In this document: in pieces, positions 8,870 through 17,693 of the stretch
Layout of the letters: each line of letters opens with the position of its first letter
Position numbering within the stretch: the first letter of the stretch is position 1
NCBI RefSeq assembly: GCF_900167975.1
Contig: NZ_FUZU01000005.1
Location: 439,001-503,000, forward strand
DNA from: Ohtaekwangia koreensis
GTDB lineage: Bacteria > Bacteroidota > Bacteroidia > Cytophagales > Cyclobacteriaceae
Direction: 5' to 3'
Length of the DNA: 64,000 nucleotides
Notes under the pieces: generated by a model
The model's input: the letters and a program-made list of their open reading frames with translations, nothing else
Database searches by the model: none
Told to the model about the DNA's origin: nothing
Made by a program: the position numbers and the translations under genes

Positions 8870-8905
8870 AAAACAAAGACATTTTGTCTTTGTTTTGTCG
8901 TTTTT
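8870..8905 (+). terminator. Intrinsic terminator of the YHS gene
   Basis: AAAACAAAGACA (8870-8881), a TTT loop and TGTCTTTGTTTT (8885-8896) form a 12-bp perfect stem, followed by GTCG and a T-run. Confidence 0.82.
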
Positions 8906-9013
8906 ACTTCAAAAACAAGTCAATATGGCTTGGTTTTGCCGAAAAAATGGATCGGTACATTTTTTACAGATAGGCTTATCAAAGATTTTAAAACAACTAA
9001 AAATTAAAATACT

Positions 9014-9454
9014 ATGAGCATCGTACGTTATAACTCCGCACTGAATGATTTTGTACCTACATCGTTCAGCAATCTGATCGATCGTTTCTTCAACGAATCG
9101 GTAAGTCGTTCGGGTGGTTCTGCCTACAGTTTTGTACCACGTGTAGACATCATTGAAGCTGAGAAAGCTTTCGAAATTCATGTGGCGGTTCCAGGTATGA
9201 AAAAAGAAGATTTCAAACTGGATTTGAATGACAGCTTGTTGACCATCAGTGGTGAGCGCAAGTTCACAAAAGAGAAAAAAGAAAATAACTTCCATTCAAT
9301 AGAAACACAATATGGTACTTTCAGCCGTTCGTTCACATTGCCTGAAAATGTTGATTCAAGCAACATCACAGCGAAATATGAAAACGGTATACTGGAAATC
9401 AATGTACCGAAGGATGAGAAGAAAACTTTAAAGACAACCATCAAGGTTAATTAA
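9014..9454 (+). CDS. Small heat-shock protein, Hsp20/alpha-crystallin family
   Basis: ATP-independent holdase that binds unfolding proteins and keeps them refoldable. The 146-aa protein has a short N-terminal arm (NLIDRFFNES), an alpha-crystallin domain from about residue 42 (PRVDIIEAEKAFEIHVAVPGM) and the conserved ENGILEINVPK near the C-terminus (A-x-x-x-n-G-v-L family motif). It ends with a short I-x-V-like tail (TIKVN) that may serve oligomer assembly. It precedes a DegP-type protease, so two proteostasis genes are adjacent, though each has separate leaders. The upstream element TACATTTTTT (8956-8965) recurs before the protease gene. Confidence 0.95.
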   Translation: MSIVRYNSALNDFVPTSFSNLIDRFFNESVSRSGGSAYSFVPRVDIIEAEKAFEIHVAVPGMKKEDFKLDLNDSLLTISGERKFTKEKKENNFHSIETQYGTFSRSFTLPENVDSSNITAKYENGILEINVPKDEKKTLKTTIKVN

Positions 9455-9483
9455 GATTAGGGTTGAGGTTAGATTAGGTGGTT

Positions 9484-9514
9484 ATGACTCCCGGCTTCCC
9501 GGGAGTCATTTTTT
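9484..9514 (+). terminator. Intrinsic terminator of the Hsp20 gene
   Basis: ATGACTCCCGG (9484-9494), a CTTC loop and CCGGGAGTCAT (9499-9509) make a perfect 11-bp stem followed by a T-run to 9514. Confidence 0.93.
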
Positions 9515-9626
9515 ATTATAGGTATATAAATCGTAGGTGTATCTCATTGTGAAGTTTAGTGTTGTTGTCACGTTGATACATTTTTTTAAACGTTTCATCG
9601 TTCCCATACTTTATCAATAGAAAATA

Positions 9627-9659
9627 GGATCATCTTTGATCCACAGACCTCTGTGATCC
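9627..9659 (+). promoter_or_regulatory. Overlapping inverted repeats upstream of the DegP-type gene
   Basis: GGATCA (9627-9632) pairs with TGATCC at either 9637-9642 or 9654-9659, and CACAGA (9642-9647) with TCTGTG (9650-9655). The two nested dyads sit 77 bp before the protease start. They could be an operator or a leader structure with two alternative folds. No T-run follows. The 281-bp gap otherwise holds only the TACATTTTTT element at 9577-9586. Confidence 0.35.
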
Positions 9660-9735
9660 GAAAAGAAAATATTAACTTTCTGTAAGCCGCCAACTTTCCG
9701 GGGAGAATATCTGTTGAATTAAAAATTGTTGGGTT

Positions 9736-11169
9736 ATGAAAAGATCTATTCTGATACTTATTGTTGTTTTTGCTGCATGTGCAGGAGGCATTATCGGTTC
9801 AATTTTTACGATCCGGTTTCTTGATTTTTCAAACGCCTCGTATCAATCTATAGAAGGAAGACAACAACTTGTGTTGGCAGGATACTCATCCGATACAGCG
9901 TATCGTGTTCCGAAGGAATTGGATTTTCTGGCAACTGCCAAGAAGGTAACGTCTTCAGTTGTACATATTCAGACATCGTATGGTCCTGGCGACTTTAGTA
10001 TCAACCCGCTTCAGCAACGTTTTGAATCTCCGGTAAGGTCATCAGGTTCAGGTGTAATTATTTCAGATGATGGCTATATTGTTACGAACAATCACGTGAT
10101 CGAAGATGCGAGTAGCATCGAGATTGTGATGAACAACAATCAGCGCTACTATGCTAAGCTTATCGGTGCAGATCCAACCACAGACCTTGCCTTGTTAAAA
10201 ATTCGCGGCAATCATCTTCCGTTTATAAAATATGGAAATTCAGATGCCATCACTCCGGGCGAATGGGTATTGGCCGTGGGAAATCCATTTGATCTTAACT
10301 CTACTGTTACAGCAGGTATAGTAAGTGCCAAAGCGCGTAACATTGGTATACTTCGTGATCGTAATAATCTTCAGGTAGAATCTTTTATACAAACGGATGC
10401 CGCAGTAAATCCGGGTAACAGCGGAGGTGCATTGGTAAATCTCAAAGGAGAATTGATTGGTGTGAACACTGCCATTGCTACTTCTTCCGGAAGTTACCAG
10501 GGATATTCATTTGCAATTCCGGTGAGTCTTGTAAAAAAGGTGATGGACGATCTGCTAGAATTCGGACAAGTACAACGTGGACTGTTAGGAATTGTAATCA
10601 CAGATGTAAATGCAAATGTAGCCGAAGACTTTGACCTGAAAGTAAACCAGGGTGTGCTGGTAAATCGTGTTAACGAAGGAAGTGCTGCAGAGCAAAGTGG
10701 TATTCTTACAGGAGATGTTATTATAGGTATAGATGGTCATGCCGTTAATTCCGTTTCCGAGTTACAGGAGTGGGTAGCGCGCAACAGACCAGGTAAAGAA
10801 ATAAACGTAATCTATTTGCGCCATGGCGAACGCAGTGAAGTGAAAGCCAAACTCAAGAATAATAATGGTAGCCTGGAAGTAGCCAAGAAGGAAGTACTTT
10901 ATGAACTCACAGGTCTTACAGTTGAAGATGTTCCCTACAAGGAATTAACAACCCTTCAATTGGAAGGTGGCGTTCGCGTAAAAAATGTTAGTGCTGGTAA
11001 ATGGAAAGAAGCCGGCATCAAAGATAATTTTATCATTGCCTATATAGATAAGGTTCCGGTGGACAACGTGGAGGATCTCAATCGCATTCTCGATTTCAAA
11101 AAAGGTGGTATCCTCATCGAAGGGTTTTATCCTGGTGGTGAAAAAGGAACATACGGCATGGAATGGTAG
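9736..11169 (+). CDS. DegP/HtrA-family serine protease with two PDZ domains
   Basis: Envelope quality-control protease/chaperone. The 477-aa protein has an N-terminal hydrophobic segment (about residues 4-27) that acts as signal or anchor, so the body is periplasmic. The trypsin-like catalytic triad is complete: H120 in TNNHVIEDA, D150 in DPTTDLALLKI, and S229 in NPGNSGGALVN. PDZ1 follows (about 285-375, GLLGIVITDVNANVAED). PDZ2 is shorter and more divergent (about 390-475, GGVRVKNVSAGKWKEAGI). Placement next to hsp20 supports a heat or misfolding stress role. The upstream region shares a TACATTTTTT word with hsp20 and contains nested inverted repeats. I do not assign degP, degQ or degS. Confidence 0.94.
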   Translation: MKRSILILIVVFAACAGGIIGSIFTIRFLDFSNASYQSIEGRQQLVLAGYSSDTAYRVPKELDFLATAKKVTSSVVHIQTSYGPGDFSINPLQQRFESPVRSSGSGVIISDDGYIVTNNHVIEDASSIEIVMNNNQRYYAKLIGADPTTDLALLKIRGNHLPFIKYGNSDAITPGEWVLAVGNPFDLNSTVTAGIVSAKARNIGILRDRNNLQVESFIQTDAAVNPGNSGGALVNLKGELIGVNTAIATSSGSYQGYSFAIPVSLVKKVMDDLLEFGQVQRGLLGIVITDVNANVAEDFDLKVNQGVLVNRVNEGSAAEQSGILTGDVIIGIDGHAVNSVSELQEWVARNRPGKEINVIYLRHGERSEVKAKLKNNNGSLEVAKKEVLYELTGLTVEDVPYKELTTLQLEGGVRVKNVSAGKWKEAGIKDNFIIAYIDKVPVDNVEDLNRILDFKKGGILIEGFYPGGEKGTYGMEW

Positions 11170-11204
11170 CAAAAACGATGTAAGTCATTTTCAATTTAGT
11201 TTTT

Positions 11205-11212
11205 TAGCTTTG
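11205..11212 (+). promoter_or_regulatory. Candidate -7 element (TAGCTTTG) before the aldehyde dehydrogenase gene
   Basis: TAGCTTTG matches the Bacteroidota housekeeping -7 consensus TAnnTTTG exactly and lies in the 153-bp gap before the gene. No TTG is found at the usual 17-23 bp upstream, so the match is half a promoter. Transcription from it would give a leader of about 105 nt. Confidence 0.4.
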
Positions 11213-11322
11213 TGCGCTCATCTCATTAACCACATGAAATGCCCAAGCACTTGTACTACTATGATCTTAAAAAAATACGATGGCAGGGCATTCCATCTGT
11301 CAACACAATTAATCATTAACAG

Positions 11323-12864
11323 ATGAAAAACTTCGGCATCAAAGAAGCACTCGATACACTTGGTTTAAAGAAAAACAATCCGGGTACTTCTACAGGAAAG
11401 AAATGGTATAAGGCATCCGGTGAATCCATAGAATCATATTCTCCTGCGGATGGCAAACTCATTGGCTCGGTATATACCACCGATGAAAAATCATTTAACA
11501 AAGTAGTAGAGCAATCGCAAATAGCATTTCGTGAATGGCGTAAATGGCCAGCACCGAAACGTGGTGAAGTCGTGCGGCAGATCGGAGAAGCGCTGCGCGA
11601 GTATAAAGAACCATTGGGTAAACTTGTCTCGTACGAGATGGGTAAATCATACCAGGAAGGTTTAGGCGAAGTACAAGAGATGATTGACATCTGCGATTTC
11701 GCGGTAGGACTTTCCCGTCAGCTTCATGGACTTACCATGCACTCGGAACGTCCTAATCATCGCATGTATGAGCAATGGCATCCTATTGGAACCGTAGGAA
11801 TTATTTCTGCTTTCAATTTTCCGGTGGCTGTATGGTCATGGAACTCTATGCTTGCCTGGGTATGCGGTGATGTTTGTATCTGGAAGCCTTCAGAAAAAAC
11901 ACCATTGTGCAGTGTAGCCTGCCAACTTATAGTACAGCGCGTGTTCGAAAAGAATGAAGTGCCTGAAGGTGTTTCAGGTTTGGTAAATGGAGATTATACC
12001 GTTGGACAGTGGCTCGCACAGAATGAAAATATTCCATTGGTATCGGCTACCGGTTCTACGCGTATGGGTAAAGCAGTAGCGAGTGCAGTGAGCGGGCGTC
12101 TTGGCAGAGCGTTGCTTGAGCTCGGAGGTAACAACGCCATCATCGTAACGGAAAATGCAAATCTGGATATAGCGATTCGTGGTTCACTCTTCGGAGCTGT
12201 AGGTACTGCAGGACAACGTTGTACAACTACACGCAGGTTGATCATCCACGAAAGTGTATATAATGAAGTGAAGGAACGTCTGTCGAAAGCATACGCGCAA
12301 CTCAACATCGGTAATCCGCTGGATACACAAAATCATGTTGGTCCGCTTATCGACAAGCAAGCTGTGAAGTCTTATGAAGATGCATTGAAGAAAATTAAAA
12401 AAGAAGGCGGTACTTTTGTGATTAAAGGAGGCGTCCTTAGTGGAAAAGGATATGAATCGGGCTGCTATGTAAAACCAGCAGTAGCAGAAGTAAGCAATGA
12501 TCTTGATATTGTGCAGCAGGAAACTTTTGCTCCGATACTTTATCTCATCAAATACAAAACATTAGAGGAAGCCATCGAGTTACAGAATGGTGTAAAGCAA
12601 GGTCTGTCGTCAGCTATAATTACATCAAGTATGTATGATATGGAGCGATTCCTGTCCAATGAAGGTTCTGATTGCGGTATTGCGAATGTAAACATCGGAA
12701 CATCAGGCGCTGAAATTGGTGGAGCATTTGGTGGAGAGAAAGAAACTGGTGGAGGAAGAGAGTCCGGCTCTGACGCCTGGAAAGTGTACATGCGCAGGCA
12801 AACGAACACAATCAATTTCGGAAATAGCCTTCCATTGGCACAAGGAATCAAATTTGATATTTAG
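11323..12864 (+). CDS. ALDH7-type aldehyde dehydrogenase (aminoadipate-semialdehyde / piperideine-6-carboxylate dehydrogenase)
   Basis: NAD(P)-dependent aldehyde dehydrogenase of 513 aa resembling human ALDH7A1 (antiquitin) and bacterial AmaB, which oxidise alpha-aminoadipate semialdehyde in lysine catabolism. Catalytic C300 lies in GTAGQRCTTTRR, the general base E266 in LLELGGN, and N165 in AFNFPVAVW. The ALDH7-specific C-terminus GIANVNIGTSGAEIGGAFGGEKE and RRQTNTINF is present. It stands alone here with no lysine 6-aminotransferase or LYSDH beside it, so the pathway role rests on family. An osmoprotective or detoxifying role is also known for this family. The start at 11323 is chosen because MKNFGIKEAL matches the usual family N-terminus. 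Confidence 0.9.
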   Translation: MKNFGIKEALDTLGLKKNNPGTSTGKKWYKASGESIESYSPADGKLIGSVYTTDEKSFNKVVEQSQIAFREWRKWPAPKRGEVVRQIGEALREYKEPLGKLVSYEMGKSYQEGLGEVQEMIDICDFAVGLSRQLHGLTMHSERPNHRMYEQWHPIGTVGIISAFNFPVAVWSWNSMLAWVCGDVCIWKPSEKTPLCSVACQLIVQRVFEKNEVPEGVSGLVNGDYTVGQWLAQNENIPLVSATGSTRMGKAVASAVSGRLGRALLELGGNNAIIVTENANLDIAIRGSLFGAVGTAGQRCTTTRRLIIHESVYNEVKERLSKAYAQLNIGNPLDTQNHVGPLIDKQAVKSYEDALKKIKKEGGTFVIKGGVLSGKGYESGCYVKPAVAEVSNDLDIVQQETFAPILYLIKYKTLEEAIELQNGVKQGLSSAIITSSMYDMERFLSNEGSDCGIANVNIGTSGAEIGGAFGGEKETGGGRESGSDAWKVYMRRQTNTINFGNSLPLAQGIKFDI

Positions 12865-12875
12865 AGCCTTTTGCA

Positions 12876-12899
12876 AATAAGGATCAATACCTTATTTTT
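12876..12899 (+). terminator. Probable intrinsic terminator of the aldehyde dehydrogenase gene
   Basis: AATAAGG (12876-12882) pairs with CCTTATT (12890-12896), followed by a short T-run. The stem is AT-rich and only 7 bp, so read-through into the response-regulator gene 18 bp downstream is likely. Confidence 0.5.
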
Positions 12900-12917
12900 A
12901 TAAAGCATTAAAAAATT

Positions 12918-13325
12918 ATGGCAGGAAAAAAATATCGTACCGTCATGCTCATTGATGATAATGAGATAGACAACCTCATTAATCAGAAGATGATTGAAGC
13001 GGCTTCTGTAACTGAAAATATTTACACGCATACCGGTGCGAAAAGTGCCATTGAGTTTTTAAAAAACATGGAGAAACTCGATGTAGCGGATCAGGTTTTG
13101 CCAGATGTGATTTTCCTCGATATCGATATGCCGCTGATGGATGGCTTCCAATTCCTGGATGAATTCGAGAAACTTTCGAACACGGCAAAGAAGAAGTGCA
13201 AGATTGTAATGCTGACATCGTCTATCAACCCGCAGGATTTCAATCGCTCAAAAAAATACGACAACGTAAAACTATACCTGAACAAGCCGCTTTCACATGA
13301 AAGCATAGTGAAGCTTGAGGTATAG
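12918..13325 (+). CDS. Single-domain response regulator (CheY/Rcp1-like)
   Basis: A 135-aa receiver domain with no output domain, so it signals by protein contact or passes phosphate on. Acidic pocket D13/D14 in LIDDNEID, phospho-acceptor D68 in IFLDIDMPLMDG, switch T100 in VMLTSS and K123 in LNKPL are all present. The insertion before D68 and the LIDDNEIDNLINQKMIE start are typical of the stand-alone regulators common in Cytophagales, often paired with PAS histidine kinases encoded elsewhere. No kinase is adjacent, and a second regulator of this type with a kinase lies at 36849-38563. It is followed by a bidirectional terminator. Confidence 0.92.
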   Translation: MAGKKYRTVMLIDDNEIDNLINQKMIEAASVTENIYTHTGAKSAIEFLKNMEKLDVADQVLPDVIFLDIDMPLMDGFQFLDEFEKLSNTAKKKCKIVMLTSSINPQDFNRSKKYDNVKLYLNKPLSHESIVKLEV

Positions 13326-13350
13326 CTTGCAAATATTTTAATTCCACCAA

Positions 13351-13389
13351 AAAAGCAAAGCCCTTTCCGAGATCTCGGAAAGGGCTTTT
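13351..13389. terminator. Bidirectional intrinsic terminator
   Basis: A gapless palindrome with 16-bp arms (13357-13372 and 13373-13388, core CCTTTCCGAGATCTCGG). It sits between convergent genes, with TTTT on the plus strand after it and a six-T run on the minus-strand side (13349-13354). Confidence 0.92.
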
Positions 13390-13410
13390 GTCTTGAATAT
13401 ATTTTCTGTC

Positions 13411-14856
13411 TTATAACTCCGTCAGCAAGTTTACAAATCGGTCGTCCAGTTTTACAAGCTTGGTAGGAGCGAAGTAAGAAACTGTCAACGAGTTAAGTCT
13501 TGGAATAACAGCCGTGATCTTCTTGGCTTTTTCTTTCTTCGCCTCACTCGTAGAAATTTTCAGGATCTTTAAAAAGAGTTGAATATTCTCGCAGCTGTCT
13601 TTTCCGAATAAACGGATCTGACGTTGAATACTGTTCGATAGCTGATTGAAAAGTTCAACATCACGCATCAGCGTATACTGCAGTGCGAGTAAAGATTTGA
13701 TTTCCAGCTGAGCATACGGATACTTCTTCAAGCTCACATCGTTCAATAATCCATTGATCAATCGTGCCGATTCTTCGAACTTACCGATATAGTAAGACGA
13801 CAGCGCGCGATATACTGTGTAAACAATATGCTTGGGAATATCCATTGTATCTACTTCGTAGTCAATGAATATACTTTCATTTTCAGAATAGAGTTCAGCT
13901 TCTGTGTTGGTACGCAAGTGGCGATCAAGCTTTGAAAGCAGGAACTGCGAAGGGAACGTATACGTGGAGTAGTTCACCATCAGGTTAGCACACGCATCGT
14001 TTACTTCTTCGTAATATTTTTCAGCCTGGCGATATACTTTGTAGTGATTATAGTATTCGAGTTTCAAAAATTCGAACACCAGGTTGATGTGATAATAAAT
14101 AGAGTCGAGGTGGTAGCTCTCAAAGATCTTCTGAACTTTGTCAAAAATATCTTCGATCGATTCGCCTTCCTGGTTCATGTTATCATCCACTTCAACAAAC
14201 AAGCGGTGGAAGATATACATGCAACTCTGATAAACGTACAAGCGGTGAGACTCGTAGAGCTTGGCAACATTCTGCATCTCTTTCATCAAGAGGCCAAGGC
14301 CGAGCTTTTCAACATCACCACCATTCAACATATAGTCACCATACTTTTTAAAATAGTCGGCTAACAGATCTTCTGCTTTGTCAACCGCCAGCATATAGGC
14401 AACATGTCGGTTATACAATTGCGAGTATTGAAAGTAATCTGGTGAATTGATGTTGAGCTTCTTGAGAGATTTGTAAATGACAGTCAGCTCGTTGGCAAGA
14501 TCATAGTCGAGAAGTTCTTTCTCTAACTTTTTAAGAGTAGCAACCGAGATCGCTTTCTTTTTAGTGAAGAGAACTTCGGTAATGTTGGCTACTTTACGAA
14601 GTACATCTGTACGAGGACTCTCCAGTTGCCCCATCAGATATTCTTCGATCTTCAAATTTAGTCGTGAGCGTAAAGTATAATACGCATTAGCGTTTACCTC
14701 CAACTCCGACATAATCTTGTTGTCTGAAAGTTGTCGTTCACGGAGTGACTTCAGCAGGTACGCGGATTTTTCAGCATTACTTTCAATGAGCGAATCATGA
14801 ATTGCTTTAAAGTCCTTCTCTGATAATTGCTTGATAATATTCTTAAGTTTGGCCAT
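13411..14856 (-). CDS. Unassigned all-helical cytosolic protein
   Basis: A 481-aa protein with no signal peptide or membrane segment. I do not recognise a named family. It is rich in Leu, Lys, Glu and Tyr and reads as continuous amphipathic helices (NIIKQLSEKDFKAIHDSL, LLKSLRERQLSD, YRALSSYYIGKFEESARLI, YPYAQLEIKSLLALQYTL), which suggests TPR-like or other alpha-solenoid repeats. The N-terminal 60 residues resemble a small helical DNA- or protein-binding module (ELEVNANAYYTLRSRLNLKIEEYLM), but I cannot prove it. It has its own converging terminator and faces away from an exported TPR/WG-repeat protein gene. A scaffold or regulatory role is possible but unproved. Confidence 0.8.
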   Translation of the reverse strand: MAKLKNIIKQLSEKDFKAIHDSLIESNAEKSAYLLKSLRERQLSDNKIMSELEVNANAYYTLRSRLNLKIEEYLMGQLESPRTDVLRKVANITEVLFTKKKAISVATLKKLEKELLDYDLANELTVIYKSLKKLNINSPDYFQYSQLYNRHVAYMLAVDKAEDLLADYFKKYGDYMLNGGDVEKLGLGLLMKEMQNVAKLYESHRLYVYQSCMYIFHRLFVEVDDNMNQEGESIEDIFDKVQKIFESYHLDSIYYHINLVFEFLKLEYYNHYKVYRQAEKYYEEVNDACANLMVNYSTYTFPSQFLLSKLDRHLRTNTEAELYSENESIFIDYEVDTMDIPKHIVYTVYRALSSYYIGKFEESARLINGLLNDVSLKKYPYAQLEIKSLLALQYTLMRDVELFNQLSNSIQRQIRLFGKDSCENIQLFLKILKISTSEAKKEKAKKITAVIPRLNSLTVSYFAPTKLVKLDDRFVNLLTEL

Positions 14857-14983
14857 GTCGGACAGTTAACATCCTGAAAATTTACAAAATTTATTACATG
14901 TTCCAATATTGACAAGCTTTGTCACGAATAAATCTTACGTTGAAGGTTTGTAGTTTTACCCAGAGTCGAAGCACATTAGCACA

Positions 14984-17581
14984 TTGATCAGGAAACTTAC
15001 CATACTATGCGTTGTCATGCTGTTATCAGGATACCTCAAAGCACAGATCTCGCAAGAGCGAAATGCATTGAGCAACCTTGCAAAGCAGAAATGGGCGCGG
15101 GCACATGAACAACTAAGAAAAATTCTGACTAAAGACAGCATAAATACTACAGGTCAGTATGTTATGGCTCGCTATTTTTTTTCTCCGGGCAACCCGGATT
15201 TTCATTTGGACTCCGCACACTACTATACGGAGGCTTCACTTCGCGATTATAGCAAGCTGTCGGCGAAGCAACGTGAGAAAATAAAACGTTTTCCACTAGA
15301 CAGTATGATTATCATACGTCTGCTTGAACAGATTGATAGTGCAGCCTTTAACCGCACACAACAATCGAATTCAGAAACCGCCTATACCAATTTTATAGAA
15401 AAATTTCCTGCCGCTAAGCAACGCTCACAGGCAATTGAACTTCGAAGTAAAGCTGCATTTGCTGACGCCGTGACGATGAATACATATCAGGCATTTTCTT
15501 CTTTCATCATCCGATATCCGGAAGCGCGCGAACTTGAAGATGCAAAGTCGCTATATGAAAAATTATTATTTGAAGATAAGACGCGTGACAAACGGTTGGC
15601 GAGTTATGAAGCATTTCTGAAAGACTATCCGCAGACAACCTATAGGAAAGAAGCAGAGCGAAATATTTTCGAGATTTCAACAGCACCCGGTACTATTGAA
15701 AGTTTTAAAGAGTATTTGCAGCGATATCCTCAAAGTAATTTTTACTCGCAAGCACATGGACTGCTATATTACTTGCAGGCAGACGAACAACAAGCCCGAC
15801 CGTTGTATGGTGCTATACAAAATGATTCGCTGACCAACGATGATCCCTCACCCAGACGATATCTTGTTCCTTTTCTGGAGAAGAATTTTTTTGGATTTAT
15901 GGACTCTGAGGGAAATGAAATAATTTCTGCGGAGGCTGCAGATCTGAATGCAGAATATAAATGTGGCAACATCGATGAGGATGTTTTGGTGTTGCCGGGT
16001 AAAATAGTAAGTCGCAAAGGCACGCTGGTATATAAAGGTGAAGTTGCTTCGGTCGATGATTTAGGATCGGGATTTCTGCTGATCGAAAATCAACATTGCA
16101 CGAAAGTGATTCACAAAATCGGTTTCAATCCTGGAGAGCTTTGTGTACAGGATGCAAAAGTTCTGAATGGAAAACTTTTAGCTATAAAAAATGATGAGCA
16201 CTGGTCAATACGGACTCTTGCAGGAAGACTACTGATTGCTTCCGAATGGGATAATATTTCGTTTGCCGGAGACGTAATTATTTTTCAACGTGATAAAAAT
16301 TTTTGGTTGGCCACAACGGATGCCATATCCGCCATTGCGGATGGCCAGACGTTTAAACTGAAAGATACTTTTGAGGAGGTAAAATCTTGGCCCAATGGAA
16401 AAGTGTGGGCACGGGCCGGAAAATTTGAAGGCATCTTCGATCAGCATCTTGATGTTGTCGTTCCCTTCAAAGAACAAACGCTGTCATCTTCTTTTTTTGG
16501 TGGAGTAGCGTTTGCCAATTCTCAATCAGCTTTTTTTAATCACGCAGGAAATACAACCGATTCGTATGATACTATACTTATCAGTAAACCTTGGGTTGCA
16601 GCAAAGTCTTCAGCCACGTGGCGCCTGTTCAGACCGTTGTATAATCTATTGGCTACAGCCACCTATGATTCCATTTCCTTCGTAGGGACTTTTGCTATAG
16701 GCACGCGAAATGATAGTTTGTTTGTGCATGGCAGCGCATCCGCGAAGCCTTTATTGAAAGTAAAGCAACCCGCTAAAATTGAATTTATACCGGCACAGGA
16801 TTCTTCATCTTTCTTTCTGCTCGAGCAAGGCGATAAGAAAACATTGTTCAATCATTCAGGACAAAAACTTTTTGCTGTGCTTTATGATCGGATTCAGCAT
16901 GCAGGTAAAGATATATTTATTGTTACACGCAAGGATAAAAAAGGCCTCGTTTCTTCAGATGGTAAAGTGCTGCTTACTACCGAGTATAATGCTATCGGTA
17001 CACTGAGTGAAGGCACGGTCTCCTTATTAAAAGCAAAAAAATTCGGACTATTTGATGTACATCAGAAAAAACTGATCAAGCCAGAGTATAGCAAAAATCT
17101 TTCGCTTTATAATCGTTCCGTGCTCATAGCACTTAAGACTGGCGCGTATGGTTTTATAGGTTGGGACAACAAACCTTTAAGTGAATTTGAGTTCATCGAA
17201 ATACAACCCTGGAATGATACGCTCGCTTGGGTAAAGAAAAATTTTCAGTGGCAGCTTTACAATCTGAAAACAAAAAAAACGGAGCTTGATAAAATTAGAA
17301 GTATCAAGTTTATTTTAGACAAGGCAGATGACAAACTCGCGATCATCCAGCAAGACAATAGCTATGGTGTGATTCATAGTAAACGTGGTATGGTGATCCC
17401 GTTAAACTTTAGTGATATTGTAAATGTAGGCTCGGCAGAGCGGCCCATGTATTTCACTGAGAAGCATGTGGAGGAGGCTTCTATTTTTGTTGTGATCTAC
17501 TACAGCAGCGAAGGTAAAATGTTACGCAAGGAAATTTACGAGCAAGATGATTACGAAAAGATCTATTGCGCTAATCATTAG
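14984..17581 (+). CDS. Exported TPR/WG-repeat protein
   Basis: An 865-aa protein with a TTG start. The only in-frame initiators between the upstream stop at 14951 and the signal sequence are TTG 14984 and an ATT, and the next ATG (15017) would cut the signal peptide LTILCVVMLLSGYLKAQ. After the signal come about 230 residues of TPR-like helical repeats (LSNLAKQKWARAHEQLRKIL, TYQAFSSFIIRYPEARELEDAK). A long beta-rich part of WG-type repeats then follows (FFGFMDSEGNEI, KKGLVSSDGKVLLTTEYN, KKFGLFDVHQKKLIKPEYS, GAYGFIGWDNKPL). WG repeats form propeller or solenoid surfaces and are common in exported Bacteroidota proteins of unknown role. Function: probably periplasmic or surface protein binding. 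No partner is apparent. Confidence 0.8.
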   Translation: MIRKLTILCVVMLLSGYLKAQISQERNALSNLAKQKWARAHEQLRKILTKDSINTTGQYVMARYFFSPGNPDFHLDSAHYYTEASLRDYSKLSAKQREKIKRFPLDSMIIIRLLEQIDSAAFNRTQQSNSETAYTNFIEKFPAAKQRSQAIELRSKAAFADAVTMNTYQAFSSFIIRYPEARELEDAKSLYEKLLFEDKTRDKRLASYEAFLKDYPQTTYRKEAERNIFEISTAPGTIESFKEYLQRYPQSNFYSQAHGLLYYLQADEQQARPLYGAIQNDSLTNDDPSPRRYLVPFLEKNFFGFMDSEGNEIISAEAADLNAEYKCGNIDEDVLVLPGKIVSRKGTLVYKGEVASVDDLGSGFLLIENQHCTKVIHKIGFNPGELCVQDAKVLNGKLLAIKNDEHWSIRTLAGRLLIASEWDNISFAGDVIIFQRDKNFWLATTDAISAIADGQTFKLKDTFEEVKSWPNGKVWARAGKFEGIFDQHLDVVVPFKEQTLSSSFFGGVAFANSQSAFFNHAGNTTDSYDTILISKPWVAAKSSATWRLFRPLYNLLATATYDSISFVGTFAIGTRNDSLFVHGSASAKPLLKVKQPAKIEFIPAQDSSSFFLLEQGDKKTLFNHSGQKLFAVLYDRIQHAGKDIFIVTRKDKKGLVSSDGKVLLTTEYNAIGTLSEGTVSLLKAKKFGLFDVHQKKLIKPEYSKNLSLYNRSVLIALKTGAYGFIGWDNKPLSEFEFIEIQPWNDTLAWVKKNFQWQLYNLKTKKTELDKIRSIKFILDKADDKLAIIQQDNSYGVIHSKRGMVIPLNFSDIVNVGSAERPMYFTEKHVEEASIFVVIYYSSEGKMLRKEIYEQDDYEKIYCANH

Positions 17582-17601
17582 TTTATACCGTATACCCTTT
17601 T

Positions 17602-17635
17602 TTTGTATACCCCTTTTTCTTTTTTGCTACTTTTG
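17602..17635 (+). promoter_or_regulatory. Candidate housekeeping promoter of the GH43-like gene
   Basis: TTTG (17602-17605), a 22-bp spacer and TACTTTTG (17628-17635) match the Bacteroidota -33 TTG / -7 TAnnTTTG pattern, 59 bp before the start codon. The surrounding 60 bp is almost pure T with two GTATACCC words (17590 and 17605). This tract makes chance matches easier, so confidence is moderate. Confidence 0.5.
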
Positions 17636-17693
17636 ATTTTTCTTTTTTTGATTTTCAAATCGCATTTCGCGACTGCTAGCCTGTTTTTAACGT

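Noticed and set aside
11105-11326. Small ORF before the aldehyde dehydrogenase gene
   Set aside because: Runs out of the protease gene in another frame and ends on the next start codon; composition is not protein-like.
13357-13388. Long palindrome as a phage or IS attachment site
   Set aside because: T-runs on both sides and position between convergent genes make it a bidirectional terminator.
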